From Leptodactylus fallax (taxonomy: Eukaryota; Chordata; Amphibia; Anura; Leptodactylidae), in the NCBI GenBank assembly GCA_947044405.1, contig CAMRHE010000054.1, positions 4,107,501 to 4,171,500 on the forward strand: 64,000 nt of DNA. Direction: 5' to 3'. Below are positions 40,630 through 59,680 of the stretch, piece by piece. How positions within the stretch are numbered: the first letter of the stretch is position 1; every line of letters begins with the position of its first letter. The translations under genes and the position numbers were made by a program. Below the pieces are notes generated by a model. It saw only the letters and a program-made list of their open reading frames with translations. It ran no database searches and was not told the origin of the DNA.

Positions 40630-41263
40630 TTAAAGGGAGTCTATCATTTGCAAAAACACTTTTAAGCTAATGGCACGTTGGAATGGCCTTTAAAAAGGCC
40701 ATTCTTCTCCAACATTTCCTTGTTTTCTTCTCCCAGCCGATTCCAAGATAATTAGTTTCTTCATGTATGTAAATCAGCACCAGGGGCATATCTGCTCTTC
40801 TGTGAGCACCCATTGCGTCATCGCTTCTCACCGCCCCTTTGGCCGTTGCGGTGACTCCCCTCTTGGTCGTTTTTCTTCTCAGTTCTTGCTGGCAGCGAAT
40901 TCTCGCGACTGTGCATGCGCAATCGGGCTGCCATTTTCCGGTGGTCTGTCACAAGAGCGTGGTAGAGCCAATTGCGCATGCGCAGTCCCAAGAATTCGCT
41001 GCCAGCGAGAACTGAGAAAAAAGAAGACCAAGAGGGCAGTCACCGCAGCGGCCAAAGGGGCGGTGAGAAGCGATGATGCGATGGGTGCTCGTACTCCCCC
41101 GGGTGCTCCGTGGTACTCATTTACATTCATGAAGAAACAAATTATCTTGTAATCAGCTGGGAGAAGAAAACAAGGAAAGGTAGCAGAAGAATGGCCTTTT
41201 TAAAGGCCATTCCAACGTGCCATTAGCTTATAAGTGTTTTTGCAAATGATAGACTCCCTTTAA
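40630..41263. mobile_element. Near-perfect 634-bp palindromic foldback MITE
   Basis: Almost the whole element is one inverted repeat. TTAAAGGGAGTCTATCATTT at the left is mirrored by GATAGACTCCCTTTAA at the right. The arms stay aligned inward through GGCCATTC, GAAACTAATTATCTTG, CATCGCTTCTCACCGCCCC and GAATTC to a short centre near 40930-40965. The ends contain TTAA and a TTAAAGG-type terminus, as in T2 MITEs. The GC-rich centre includes TGCATGCGCAA. Confidence 0.85.
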
Positions 41264-41619
41264 AGGAGTTCTCCAGGGAATGCATTAACACTTCCATTCT
41301 ACAGGGTTCTTTATGCGCCAAACCTAGTGGTTCCAGTATGGTTTTGACCCTGGGTCATGTGATCAAAACCAGTGCCCATCCCCCTGAGTTGCTCCACTTC
41401 CACCCCATGTTCACAGATAATTTTACTAAGGGGACTGATTCTACTATAGGCTACTAGTTCCCCTTGTGGACAAGGGAAAGCAGGGAGGAGGTGAAGCGAT
41501 TCATGGGCCAGGTGCTTGTATTGATCATGTGCTTACTGATCACATTCAGCCCAGAACCACTAGGTTGAAGAACCCTGAAGGAAGGAAGTGTTGACACACT
41601 CTCTGGAGAACCCCTTTAA
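41260..41619. mobile_element. T2-type MITE abutting the palindrome
   Basis: TTAAAGGAGTTCTCCAGGGA at the left and CTGGAGAACCCCTTTAA at the right are inverted. It shares the TTAA at 41260-41263 with the palindromic element. Inside, AGGGTTCTT...AACCTAGTGGTTCC is mirrored by GAACCACTAGGTTGAAGAAC. Confidence 0.75.
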
Positions 41620-41947
41620 ATTTGAATAACTGTGTTATAGTTAATAGCTTATAAATTTTGGATTATAGCATAATTTTTCAAGGGGAGGGGCTGCAGCACT
41701 CACCTGTCTGTTTTGGAAGATCATCACTGAAGCAGGAATTAGAGAGGCTGTCAGGGAACTGGGAAGCAGTGAAACCGAACAAAATGTAGTCTATATCATT
41801 CTCTGTGTTAGTTTTATGTGAAATTACCTTTTAGGCCTAGCAAATCCCATCCCCACATTGTAGGAAAATACGCACAGCGGACACGCTGCAATTTCCAAAA
41901 CCTCTGCGGACTTTCTGTGAAAAGTGCTGTGGGGAAAACTGCGAGGG

Positions 41948-42370
41948 GCCTTAGCCTTAGGCTGGTTGGAGACGAACGTATGTATTTTGCAGTCAGCAAA
42001 CTAGGAATTGGTCTTCAGTTTTTGCGGTGTGTTCAGCATCAGTGAAGTAGGTCCGCAAAAATGGACAGATTGCCTTCAGTATGCCATCAGTTTGATCCTA
42101 GTTTGCGGATCCACCATAAAAAAAAAGAAAGGAGGCATCTAATTATAATCATCAGTGTGCCGTCCTAGGTTTTTAGTCTCCCAAGGGCTTCTATGGGCGA
42201 GTTTGTTCCGCAAAAACTGAACAGAATAGGACCTGTTCTATCTGATGCGGCGTGGAAACACGGCTCACACACTGATCAGTGAAATACATGGTCATGTGCA
42301 TGTGCCCATAGAAATGAAAAACACGGATAGCACACGGATCTCGCCCACGGTCGTCTGCTAGGGGCCTTAA
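41948..42370. repeat. MITE-like repeat
   Basis: CTTAGGCTGGTTGGAGACGA on the left is roughly inverted by CGGTCGTCTGCTAGGGGCC on the right. The interior has CpG-rich words about ACACGG and TTTTTGCGG. Confidence 0.45.
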
Positions 42371-42865
42371 AGAGGTAAAATAATGCAAAACTTCCTGGAT
42401 GACTTATTGCATTTTTTTTTTTTTTTTTTTAAATTAGGCTTCAGTATTTTTACATTTTATTAAAAGGCAGTATGATGTCATGTGGTTTCTAATTATTTGC
42501 TGTTTTTCTTTTCCTACTATTTTTGCAATGACTGCATCACAGGTTTTTAAGTATCACCTGTTAAATTTGCTTAAAACACCCTGAGTCATAAAGAAGGAGA
42601 GTTGTTGTTTTTACAGCCTGGTGTTGGGCACACCCTAGGCTAGTTTCATATAATAGTTCTCCACTATTGTAGGGATGTGGGTTTAATTACTATTCTGCTA
42701 ATGAGACATATGGGAGTATCCTCTGTGTATGTATATACATTATTACTTATCTGGTGTTTGTAGAATAGCCAGATGTAAAGGTAAATATAGGGGTGTGTTC
42801 TTTTTATCAATATCTTTAGGTTATAATGTTACATCAGCATATTTTACAGAGACATTTGTCTATAC
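42371..42865. other. Intron sequence without recognised feature
   Basis: A T run at 42412-42431; no gene. Confidence 0.4.
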
Positions 42866-43817
42866 CAGTGGTTCTCAAGGTGTGATACACATACCCCTGG
42901 GGGTACGTCCAGCTATTCACAAGAGTACACGCCGCGGTAAGAGCCCTCCTGCCCCTAATGGTAGTTCATGGGGTTCGTGACCCATAAACTAAAATTATAC
43001 TCTGGACTGTCTTCAGTTCCTCACAGTATGATTAGCGGAGGACCTGGGGAAGTGAATAAACCTAACAAACAGTTTTACTTACCTCCCCTGTGCTCCAGCG
43101 CTGCTCCCCATGCTCTTCCGGCCTCCAGAGATGACGTCAGGGACCACTGAGGCCTGTGATTGGCCTTCAGCGGTCACGTAGGTTACATGGCATAATGACG
43201 CTATGACACCATGCGTCAGTATGCTGTGTGGCCCATGTGACCGCTGAGGCTGACGTCCACTCTAGAGGTTGGAAGAGCACGGGAAGCAGGGGAGGGGTGA
43301 GTAACACTGTTATGTTTATTCATCTTGGGGTCCCTGCTAATTTATACTCCGAGGGTCTGAAGAGACCCCAGAGTACAACTGTAGTGGGTACGAACCCCCA
43401 AGACTTTAGGTTTTGCCGACTTGTCAGAAAATTTCTATGTAATGTGGGATTATTTAATTTCATTCATGTAGGGGCCACTTGGAGGCATTATGCTGCCTGG
43501 AGGAGCCACTGTGGGACACTATGCTGTCTGGAGGGGCTACTATTGCACTGTGGGGGTTATTTTACATATGGAGCCCTTATTTATTACATGTGGGGCACTG
43601 AAATGTGAGGGCCATTATACTACATGTGGGGGCACGGAAAGAGCCATTATACTACATGTGGGGCACCGAGGGGGCCATTACATAATTGTTAACTAAGTGA
43701 ATCCTTATTTTATAAATATTTTATAACTATTTTATAAGTGACCGCTACTTTGGGGGTACTCGGATGGACTGTTTTCTCACTAGGGGATACTTTGCTTGAA
43801 AAGGCTGATAACCACTA
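42866..43817. mobile_element. hAT-type MITE with 8-bp target duplication
   Basis: The left end CAGTGGTTCTCAAGG and right end GGCTGATAACCACTA are inverted with mismatches. The flanking octamers GTCTATAC (42858-42865) and GTCTGTAC (43818-43825) match 7 of 8. The interior repeats the palindromic cassette of the other MITEs (ATTATACTCTGGAC and GATTAGCGGAGGACC near 42995-43045, inverted near 43330-43375). It also has a TGACGTCA at 43132-43139 and a degenerate ~30-bp array (CATTATACTACATGTGGGG) at 43470-43680. Confidence 0.78.
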
Positions 43818-43825
43818 GTCTGTAC

Positions 43826-44117
43826 AGTGTAGGTAGTCTCTTGATTGTTAACTTTCTTGTTAGATTCTTCATTTATTTTAGTTCTGTGCCATACAGTTGG
43901 AAGTTCTGGACTGCTGAATGTTGGACCATATCATTGCTCTTTCATAGTCATTTGTTTAGATACTGAACTCTCAAGTGTCATAGCTTACTGTGGAGTCATT
44001 TATGGATTATTTATTTGCTGCAGAAACCATTTCATGACGTTCTTTTCAATGTACTAACCAGTAACACATGACAGATTTTTCACAAACTAAAGCTAACAAT
44101 TTTGATTGGGATTGCAG
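43826..44117. other. Intron before LRRC1 exon e
   Basis: No repeat recognised in this stretch. Confidence 0.4.
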
Positions 44118-44192
44118 CCAGAATCCATTGGATCATTACAGAGACTTAGGGACCTTTGGCTGGATGGAAATCAACTGGCAGAATTGCCTCCG
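44118..44192 (+). CDS. LRRC1: LRRC1 exon e, LRR segment
   Basis: Acceptor GATTGCAG, donor CCG|GTATGT, phase 0 at both ends. It encodes 25 residues: PESIGSLQRLRDLWLDGNQL then AELPP, one LRR. LWLDGNQL is a strongly conserved LAP-family LRR core. Confidence 0.93.
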
Positions 44193-47191
<2,999 letters not shown>

Positions 47192-47474
47192 TAATAGAAT
47201 TGGCATGGAGCATCAGCTGGTCTCATATAATAATTAAAAACTTTCTGATGCCATAACCAGGTTCATCAGCAAGGCACAGAATGTGGATACCACAGAAACT
47301 AACAATCAAAAGTACATATACTTCCTTTTTGTATGCATGTCTCCTGCAGCATACTCTTTATAATGTAATGGGCATATTGCAGGCTTATATAAAAGAACTG
47401 TCTCCCCAACCCCCAGTTAATGTGCACACTCCTATTCAGTGAGTGTCCTGTAGTTTTTCACTGGTAAGAGGCAG

Positions 47475-47908
47475 TTAAAAATGGGTGTTCACAAATTTGG
47501 CAAACTCTCTGGGCATACTCACCTGTCCTCGGAGCTACAATGTCCACCACTGCAGTCCATTTTGTAATGCACTGTGCCTCGCTCCCTGGAAGCCCTGCAC
47601 CACACATGACCGCTTAGGCCAATCAGCGGCCTCAGCAGTTGCATGAGGGGGACTGGTGACATCACTCACATATGTCACCGGCCCCATTTCCAGTGATCAC
47701 TTAGGCTTCTGATTCAGTGGTCTGACTGCTGCTTCAGCGGTCACGTGAGAACCAAGGCACAGCACACAACAGAACTGACTGCGGCAGCGGACACTGGAAT
47801 GTTGGGGGCAGAAGAGTGAGTGTGTGTGTGTGTGTGTGTGTGTTTTTCTTTGTTATACCTGCCCTGGGCCCCTCTAGAGTTTGCCAATTTCCTGGACAAC
47901 ACCTTTAA
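47475..47908. mobile_element. T2-type MITE
   Basis: The left TTAAAAATGGGTGTTCACAA, then TTTGGCAAACTCT, is matched inverted by AGAGTTTGCCAATTTCC and GGACAACACCTTTAA. TTAA lies at both ends. The interior shares CATACTCACCTGTCC and GGCCAATCAGCGGCCTCAG with other MITEs here. A (GT)n run lies at 47819-47841. Confidence 0.72.
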
Positions 47909-48298
47909 TCTGCTACCTAAAAAGTAATTCCAATAATTTTAGCATAAAACAACAACAATAGGCTGTTGGATTATACATTTTTGTTTGGGTTTATTAGATT
48001 TGATCCTATTGCTGATCTGATAGTGGAGATTTCTTAGTTTATGCCAACCTTTAAATTTTCTGAAAACTTTCTAGTTTGCCAAAGCAAACCGTAAGGGGGA
48101 AAAAAAATAGGATGTGTACCATCTGACCCCGATCAATTACAGCACCCATATTTCTAGCTACCAAACTCAACTGTATGGCGCATTAATTTCAAAGTTGTTC
48201 AGCCTGTGGCACTCAGCAGCTAAATTATGTGCATCATGTACCCCTCCCCCTTAAGACCGTATACTAGACATACTACATATGCTGACAAGCTCTTAGGG
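47909..48298. other. Intron sequence without recognised feature
   Basis: No recognised element; it ends in the octamer duplicated by the next hAT element. Confidence 0.4.
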
Positions 48299-49041
48299 CA
48301 GTGATGGCGAACCTTTTAGAGACAGAGTACCCAAACTGCAACCCAAAACCCACTAATTTATCGCAAAGTGTCAACACGGCAACTTGACCTTAATACTGTG
48401 CGGATCCAAAATTGCAGACAGTTACGGACCTGCATAATATGGTCGTGTGAATGGGGCTTTACAGAGCTTTCAATGATACAATTAATGTTCACTATTTTAC
48501 ATTGCACAGGATCTGTTTTATAGTGACCGTGCAATGTTATTACGTCCTGTAATAATATCATATGTCTGCTATAAAACAGATACTCTGTGATATAAATAGT
48601 GAAGGGCTCCCACACAGTACAATCTGCTCCACAGTGGCCACCGCACAGTACAATATACACCACAGTGGTCCCCCCAAACAGTATAAAATGTTCCTGTACT
48701 TTCCTGCACTCCAACGAAGAGCAGCAGGGCGACCTTCTTCCACCGCAAAGCAGGCGCTGATGAATGATATCATCGCGCCTGCGTCGGGGCAGAGGTGTCA
48801 TAATCTTATGTCATTGTAAGCCGTGGACCTGTGGCCTACACTGACAGTTTTATGGTGTATGTGCATATGCACATACAACTGAAAGAAGTGGTGGATTGCT
48901 CGCCGGTGGTTCTGGGACAGGTGTCCTGGATTCTCCGTTAGCAAGCGATCGAGGAGTCTGTCTGGGGTGATGGCACGCATGCCCACAGAGAGGGCTTTAA
49001 GTGCCCACTCTGGCACACGTACCATAGGTTCGCCACCGCGG
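48299..49041. mobile_element. hAT-type MITE with 8-bp target duplication
   Basis: The left end CAGTGATGGCGAACC and right end ATAGGTTCGCCACCGCGG form hAT-type inverted ends. The flanking octamers TCTTAGGG (48291-48298) and CCTTAGGG (49042-49049) match 7 of 8. No transposase frame, 743 bp. Confidence 0.82.
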
Positions 49042-49096
49042 CCTTAGGGGATAGCATATTTTGTCTGCTAAAAAGTGATTTGCTTGCGCAGGCACT

Positions 49097-49300
49097 TTAA
49101 AGAGGACCTATTACCTCCCTCACTCACTGCTGGACTTGCTTTGCTAAGTGATTGCTGACTATGTGTAATTAAAAAGCAGACTTGGTTGCGTTGAGTGTGA
49201 TTTGGTGGACTTTTTGAGTGATTGTACACAGAGTATAGCAAGTTTACTTTTTGTGCAGCTTGTGTTAGAACTACTGGAAAAGCAGAATGCAACAGTGAGA
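49097..49300. repeat. Possible T2 end and unidentified repeat
   Basis: TTAAAGAGGACCTATTACC at 49097-49115 looks like a T2 terminus; the opposite end was not found. Confidence 0.35.
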
Positions 49301-50256
49301 GCGATTGACAGTCTTGAGAGGAGCATGCTGCTCACTGAGCAAGCAGTCAGTGGGTTAGATGTGAAGGTTGGAGAGTAGGAGCGACATCAGTAAGGCTAGG
49401 CAAGGAGCTGAATGAATACAGATAGAAGGGGTGGAAGAAAGGCCACTCCTGTTTCTGTTTATCCAAACAAAATTGCCAAGTTGTTGAGTGATAATGTGAG
49501 GATAGTTGTGTCAGAAATGGCAATCTTAGCAGATACTGCTCTCACTAACAACCGGGAAGACAGTCCAACTAGTAGTCGGGGAGGGGCCAGTGGTGCAGGT
49601 AAGCCAAGGCAGTTAGTGGATATAGGGGACTCTATAATCAGGAAGACAGAATAATTTGTTGCCAGGTCAGCCTCAACCAAATGGTTTGCTACATTGGTAG
49701 GTAGGTTAGAGTGCGGACAAGATGTAGTGGTGGCTGGAGAAGTTGATTGTGGTGGGGGGGGGATTAACAGTTGCTAAGAGATCCATTTGTTACAGCCGAA
49801 TGCACATTTCTAGAAATGAAGGTGTGGACTTGGATGGCAAGATAAAGTGTGTGTTCACAAATGTCAGCATCCTAGCAGGCAAACTAGGGTAGCTTGAGGC
49901 CACATTGATATAGTTGGTGTGGCGGAGACGTGGCTAGATTTCTCACGTTTGGGCTATTAACATTCAGGGTTTTATACTCTTTCACAAAGACAGGACTAAA
50001 AGGAAGGGAGGTGGGGTGTGTATGCATGTCAGAAGTGGCATGAAAGTGAGTGTGAAAGAGGCAAATATGGGTGAATCCTGTGAAGATATGAAACCTTTAT
50101 GGATAGAATTGCATAACGATGTAACCACTGATGAAATACTTTTTGGCATAATCTATAGACCCCCCCCCACCCCAACATAACTGAGGGTCACTTGTATAAG
50201 CAAATTGAGTGGGCGGCAAAGGCGAGTACAGTGGTCTTGACCACTTGAAGGCATAT
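49301..50256 (+). pseudogene. LINE fragment: ORF1 esterase-like motif and ORF2 endonuclease
   Basis: A frame ending at 49654 contains VDIGDSIIRK, the GDSIIR box of SGNH/esterase-type ORF1 proteins in CR1/L2-class LINEs. Further on, in broken frames, come IVGVAETW (49910-49933), KGGGVCMHVRSGMKV and EILFGIIYRPP (ending near 50165). These fit the apurinic endonuclease of ORF2. Several stops and shifts are present, and the segment between the motifs is shorter than a full element, so it is internally deleted. The reverse transcriptase is missing. Confidence 0.65.
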
Positions 50257-50264
50257 GTTATAAG

Positions 50265-50981
50265 TAGTGTTGAACGAACCCGAACTTCGTGCGTTTGGGT
50301 ACCTGACCCAGACCCCAAGCGTCAGTGCTGAAGTTCGGGTTCGAGTTCGTCTCATCCCTAAAGCTGGTTGGTTGGCTGCTGATAACACCGATCCCCGCTG
50401 TTTAACCCTTAAGATGCCGCGGTCAATAGCAACCATGGCATCTTCGGTGTTTCTTCACAAAAGTTAATGCAGCTGGCGGCATCGAGAGCGGGTGTTAGCT
50501 GTAACTGACAGCGAACACCCTGCTCCTTGTAACATGACTGTGGCATCCAAGGGGTTCCGCCATGCCAAATGTCCCCCTCAGCAACCCCCGTGGCGAGATC
50601 GGGGGTGCCCATATGTAACTTCTGCAGCCTGGGGTCTTGCAAGTGACCTCAGGCTGCCTGGAGTCCCCCAGTACCTGGTTGATCCTGTCGAGACTGAGGA
50701 AGTCAGCCTATGCATCTGCATAGGCTGACTTCCTCTACAGACTGCAATACACATGTATTGCAGTCTATAGTGCTGAACCATTGATCAGTGTATCGCTGGT
50801 TCAGGTCCCATAGTGGGACATCACTAAAAAGTAAAAAAAAAAATAGTTTTACAGCCATTTTTAGGTCACAAAGTTTGGGTCCCCATTGATTTCAGTTGGG
50901 TTCGGGTACCCGAACCGAACTTTTGGGCAAAGTTCGACGGAACGCATTGAACCCAAACTTCGACGGGTTCTCTCAACACTA
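50265..50981. mobile_element. hAT-type MITE with perfect 8-bp target duplication
   Basis: GTTATAAG occurs at 50257-50264 and 50982-50989, directly flanking TAGTGTTGAACGAACCCGAA on the left and TTCTCTCAACACTA on the right. Inner arms (GGTTCGGGTACCCGAACC near 50899) are themselves palindromic. It inserted at the end of the LINE fragment. 717 bp, non-coding. Confidence 0.85.
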
Positions 50982-50989
50982 GTTATAAG

Positions 50990-54756
<3,767 letters not shown>

Positions 54757-54860
54757 ATACACTTGGTAAAGAGGCTGATTAGCCTTGAAATGTATTATGT
54801 GTTTTGGCTTATAATAAAAGAAGGATTACTCTCTAACATTGACTGGGTAAGCGCTGATCT
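54757..54860 (+). repeat. Degenerate hammerhead-like repeat remnant
   Basis: TAAAGAGGCTGATTAGCCTT then GAAATGTATTA has the order hairpin, GAAA, short palindrome. It is followed by TAATAAAAGAAGG, as in the arms of the foldback element. The CTGATGA box is absent, so no activity is expected. Confidence 0.4.
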
Positions 54861-55899
54861 TTTTACTCCCATGATTTGGAGTTGGTCCACATCTGGAATC
54901 TTTCAGCTGGCGACGGTGATCCTGTTGCTATATCCAAGACCCAGCACTATTCTACATGCTTTTATGGTAGTTGTGACCAGTTCACAACTCCACAAGGTGA
55001 GCAGCCAATTTGATTGACTTTATTATATATTCACTGTACCATACGGCATCACACGAGGTTCGGCTCGGTGCTGTCCTTTTATTGTTATAGTTACTGGTTG
55101 TCATATCTGAATTATAACAAAAAGATTTCTCGGTACATAAAAAGCTTCCAACAGCGAATCTTTAGATTAATGTAATTATGTAGAAGACACTGTGTGAATC
55201 ATGTTACATTGTTACCTTATTCCAATTTGCTGTTGTACATCAATTTTTTACCTCAGTATGCTTCAATTGCAAAAACTTGTCATGAAGGAACAATGCATGT
55301 GTCTAAACTAAGGATGAAGGACATTCTCAACAAAAACATGGAAACTGATTTATTATATAACGTTTTTATATATCGGGGTTTTTTTCTAAGACCTTTAAAG
55401 GGTTTTCCAATTTCTTTACAAAAAGCTGCCTACTACCTTTAGGTTGTAATTCTTATTCATTGCTAGAATGTGTGTAGTTTGCAGCATGGTTCTGTTTTAC
55501 CCTTCAAAATCGGGACTCTAAAACTTACGGATTGTTCTTAAAGTTGATTGATCTTGAAGTTTTTCTTCATTTTGTTTAATGCAACACTAATCACCGGAAA
55601 ATAATAGAAAAAAAAGCAAGCTTCATATACAGTACTATAGATCATAGTCTGCAAGATTATTTGCAGACTGCATCTGTAAGCATTTTTGCAGAAATCTTAC
55701 AGACATACAGTCCCTGCAGCTTCATCTTCAGTTATAGAACCACCAGCTGTATGACCTCAATGGAAGTTCAAAGGAGCAGGGCTTAGATCCCGTTGACTAG
55801 AAAGTAAATAGTGCAGCTCCAGGTCATAAATTACAACATGCAACATGGAGTGGTGAGTATTATATGTTTGTTTTTGTTTGTTTTTTTTTGTTTTTACTT
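54861..55899. other. Intron sequence without recognised feature
   Basis: No gene or transposon end recognised. Confidence 0.4.
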
Positions 55900-57690
55900 T
55901 ATGCAAGTTATCCAGCTTTTCAAGACTTCTGAAGGGCAAAACTAGCTAGCTGTGACATAACTTGGAAACCTAAAAATTTATGTAGATTTTTATTCAGCAG
56001 CAGCCCCTATTGCAGCATTAACTGGTGTTATGCTCAGCTTTTCTGGGACCCTGAAAGGCATATCTGTTAAGTTAAGGAACAATAACAAGGAAAGGAGATT
56101 TAATTAATAGGTATGATATAGAAAGTATATTTAGTACACAGCTTACCTTTTTATTACTTGGTATGTTACCCAGCTTTCCTGAACTGGGAAAGGCAAATAT
56201 TGTATGGTATGGCAATTACAGAGAGCATATTTTTGTAGGTAGATTTTGATTGAGCAATCTCTGTAATAGTTCTACAAGGCTTGTTACCCAGCTTTCCTGG
56301 AACCCTGTAAGGCAAGTTATACAACAAATGCAAAACTAAGAGGGAACTTATTTAGGTATATTTAGTAGTCAGTTGACCTTAGTACAGCATTATCTGGTAT
56401 GATACCCAGCATGCCTGGAACCTTATTAAGTGAATCTGGCAACATTATGGAAAAAAAAATGGAATATATTTTGTTAAATACAGTGTTCAGTTTAGTATTC
56501 CCTATTACAACCCCACGTGCTATGTTACCCAGCTTTCCTGAATTGTAAAAGGAAAATCTGTGAAGCTCTTGTTTGATTTTAGAACAAGGAGTGAGATTTA
56601 TTTAGGTATATTTAGTATTCAGCAGTCCCTATTATAGCATTACCTTTTATGTTACTCAGCTTTTCCAGGACTCTGAAAGACAAATCTATCACAGTATGGT
56701 ATAATTATATAGCAATGAGAGGGATATATTTAGTTTTCAGCAGTCTCTATTGCAGTTCCACATGCTATTTTATCCAGATTAACCAGAGCTCTGAAAGGGA
56801 AGTCTGGTAAACTATCGTACAATTATTGAGCAAGGAAAGGGGGATTTATGTAGGTAGAGCTAATAGTCAGGAGTCCCTGTTACCCAGATTTCCCTGGGCC
56901 CTAAATGTCAAATCTGCCTAGCTTTGCTAAACATAGTATGAAACAGTTATCATTGCAGCTTCACATGGACTCTTAACCATCTTTTCCAGGCTCTGGAATA
57001 GGAACTCTGGCTAGTTATTCTACAGTATGAGAGTTGGGGATTATCACCACATAATTAGGCAGATCTGGCATTCTGCAGTCTAAGAAAGCTGTTGCTGGGG
57101 CTGTGGTCACCATTGCAGCTCCTCAGTGTTGTCATCCAGCTTTTCTGGGATTCAGGCGAGGAGTCTGTCTATTTATCACTATATGTCAAGGCAGATTTGG
57201 CAGATAGCAGCCTGGAAAACAATCTGGGTAACAGGCGTGGCAGGGAACTTATGGAGGTCTGTGCACAATAATATTTTTGTACATATAGTATCCGGGCAGT
57301 TATGAGGAAACTACATACCCATTGTATTGTTGTCATAGTGAGTTAAAGGGACATTAAACCAAAAGCTGCATCTAGTTATGTCTGCAGGATTAACTGCTAA
57401 ACTGCAGCTCTGAACATAACCTTGAAACTGAAATCCTGACAAATTAAGGTATGTTTATGGTTCAAGGAGGTAGATGTATTCAGGTAAATATAGTATTCAG
57501 TATTCCTTTTTACAGCTCCACATGCTGTTACCCAGTTTTCCCAGAAGAATGAAAGGGAAATATGGCCAACACTGGATCAAGGAGATTTAATTTATATTAT
57601 ATGACTTAATTTATTATTCAGCAGTCCCTGTTACAGCATTTTCTGGTATGCTACCCAACTTCCCAGGACACTGAAAAGGAAATCTGGTAG
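55900..57690. repeat. Decayed tandem array, ~120-bp period
   Basis: The phrase GTTACCCAGCTTTCCTGGAA or close variants returns near 55907, 56030, 56162, 56280, 56398, 56520, 56649, 56764, 56876, 56970, 57130, 57526 and 57648. Phrases such as AGGGATTTATTTAGGTATAT and CAGCAGTCCCTATTACAGCA fall between them. Spacing is mostly 112-132 bp, with gaps near 57000-57500. Units differ strongly from each other, so it is old. Confidence 0.75.
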
Positions 57691-57721
57691 TGTATGCCAT
57701 TCTATTTAGTGCTTATACAAA

Positions 57722-58935
57722 CAGCGACTTGCAAAAGTATTCATACCCCTTGAACTTTTTCACAATTTATCACCTTACAACCACAAACTTAAATGTATTT
57801 TATTGAGATTTTAAGTCATAGACCAACACAAAGTAGCTGATAATTGTGGTGGAACAAAAATGATATATGGTTTTCAAAATTTTTATTAAATACAAATCTG
57901 AAAAGTGTGCAAAAGTATTCAACCCCCTGTACTCTGATACCCCTAAATAAAATCCAGTACAATCAATTGTCTTCTGAAGTCAGTTAGTTAAGAGTCCAGC
58001 TGTGTGTAATTTAGTCTCAGTAAAAATACACCTGTTCTGTGACGGCCTCAGTGGTTTGTTAGAGAACACTAGTGAACAAACAGCATTATGAAGACCAAGG
58101 AACTCCTCAGACAAGTCAGAGATAAAGTTGTGGAGAAGTTTAAAGCAGGTTTAGTTTATAAAAACATATCACAAGCTTTGAGCATCTCAAGGAGCACTGT
58201 TCAATCCACCATCCAAAAAAGGAAAAAAATATTCTACAACTGCAAACCTACCAAGACATGGCTGTCCACCTAAACTAACAGACTGAGCAAGGAGAGCACT
58301 TGTCAGAGAAGCAGCCAGGAGGCCCATGGTCACTCTGGAGGAGCTGCAGAAATCCACACCTCAGGTGGGAGAATCTGTCCACAGGACAACTGTAAGTCGT
58401 GCACTCCACAAATCTGGCTTTTATGGAACAGTGTCAAGAAGAAAACCGTTGTTGAAAGAAAGACATAAGAAATGCTGTTTGCAGTTTGCCACAAGCCATA
58501 TAGGGGACACAGCAAAGAAGGTGCTCTGGTCAGATGAGACCAAAGTTGAACTTTTTGGCCTAAATGCAAAGTGCTATGTATGGTGGAAAAATAAACTGCT
58601 CATCACCCCGAACACACCATCCCTACTGTGAAACATGGTGGTGGCAGCATTATGCTGTGGGGATGCTTTTCTTCCCCAGGGACAGGGAAGCTAGTCAAAG
58701 TTGATGGGAAGATGGATGGAGCTAAATACAGGGCAATCCTGGAAGAAAACCTTTTGGAGGCTCCTCTTCCAGCTAGACAATGACCCTAAACGTACAGCAA
58801 GAGCTACAGTGGAATGGTTTAGATCAAAGAATATTGATGTGCTAGAATGGCCCAGTCAAAGTCCAGACCTAAATCCCATTGAGCATCTGTGGCAAGACAT
58901 AAAAATTGCTGTTTACAGACACACTCTGGAGCTAG
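57722..58935 (+). pseudogene. Tc1-like transposon, family 6, copy H, 3'-truncated
   Basis: The left end CAGCGACTTGCAAAAGTATT and about 200 bp of TIR-like sequence precede a broken transposase starting MKTKELLRQVRDKVVEKFKA at 58088. The frame shifts near 58250 (WLST stop), resumes as MVTLEELQKSTPQVGESVHR with WSDETKVELFG, shifts again near 58620, and continues with [11 protein letters not shown] and NPIEHLWQDIK. DD34E residues are recognisable. The sequence breaks off after VYRHT at about 58922, with no right TIR. Confidence 0.8.
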
Positions 58936-59355
<420 letters not shown>

Positions 59356-59407
59356 TGAAGTGTTTGAGTGCTGCTAAAGGGTCTGACTAGGATAAGTTCT
59401 ATTTATA

Positions 59408-59680
59408 TTAAAGAGTTATCCAAATAGTAATAAAGCATTCCTTACACTGGTTAAGCTTTATTTTATTACTAATGCACATCCCGATTCCCCACACCCCTAT
59501 TAATTACTTTTGTGAAGGGCAGCTGGGGAGACCAGAACTCTTGTTCCTCTGTCTTCCCTGCAGCCACTCTGACTCCTCAGCGTCTCAGTCCACAGGTCCT
59601 TTCAGTAAAATGCGACCTGTGATCATGTGACCAAAACAATGCAATGGTAAGTTTTATTACTTCTCAGATAACCCCTTTAA
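59408..59680. mobile_element. T2-type MITE
   Basis: TTAAAGAGTTATCCAAATAG on the left and CAGATAACCCCTTTAA on the right are inverted with TTAA at each end. 273 bp, inside the last LRRC1 intron of the window. Confidence 0.68.

Noticed and set aside
40763..41152. 129-codon frame with Ala/Arg-rich sequence
   Set aside because: It lies in the palindromic MITE; the same sequence is open on the other strand because of the symmetry, not because of coding.
55900..57690. CRISPR-like array
   Set aside because: The periodic units are strongly diverged, about 120 bp, with no constant repeat and unique spacers, and the context is a vertebrate intron.
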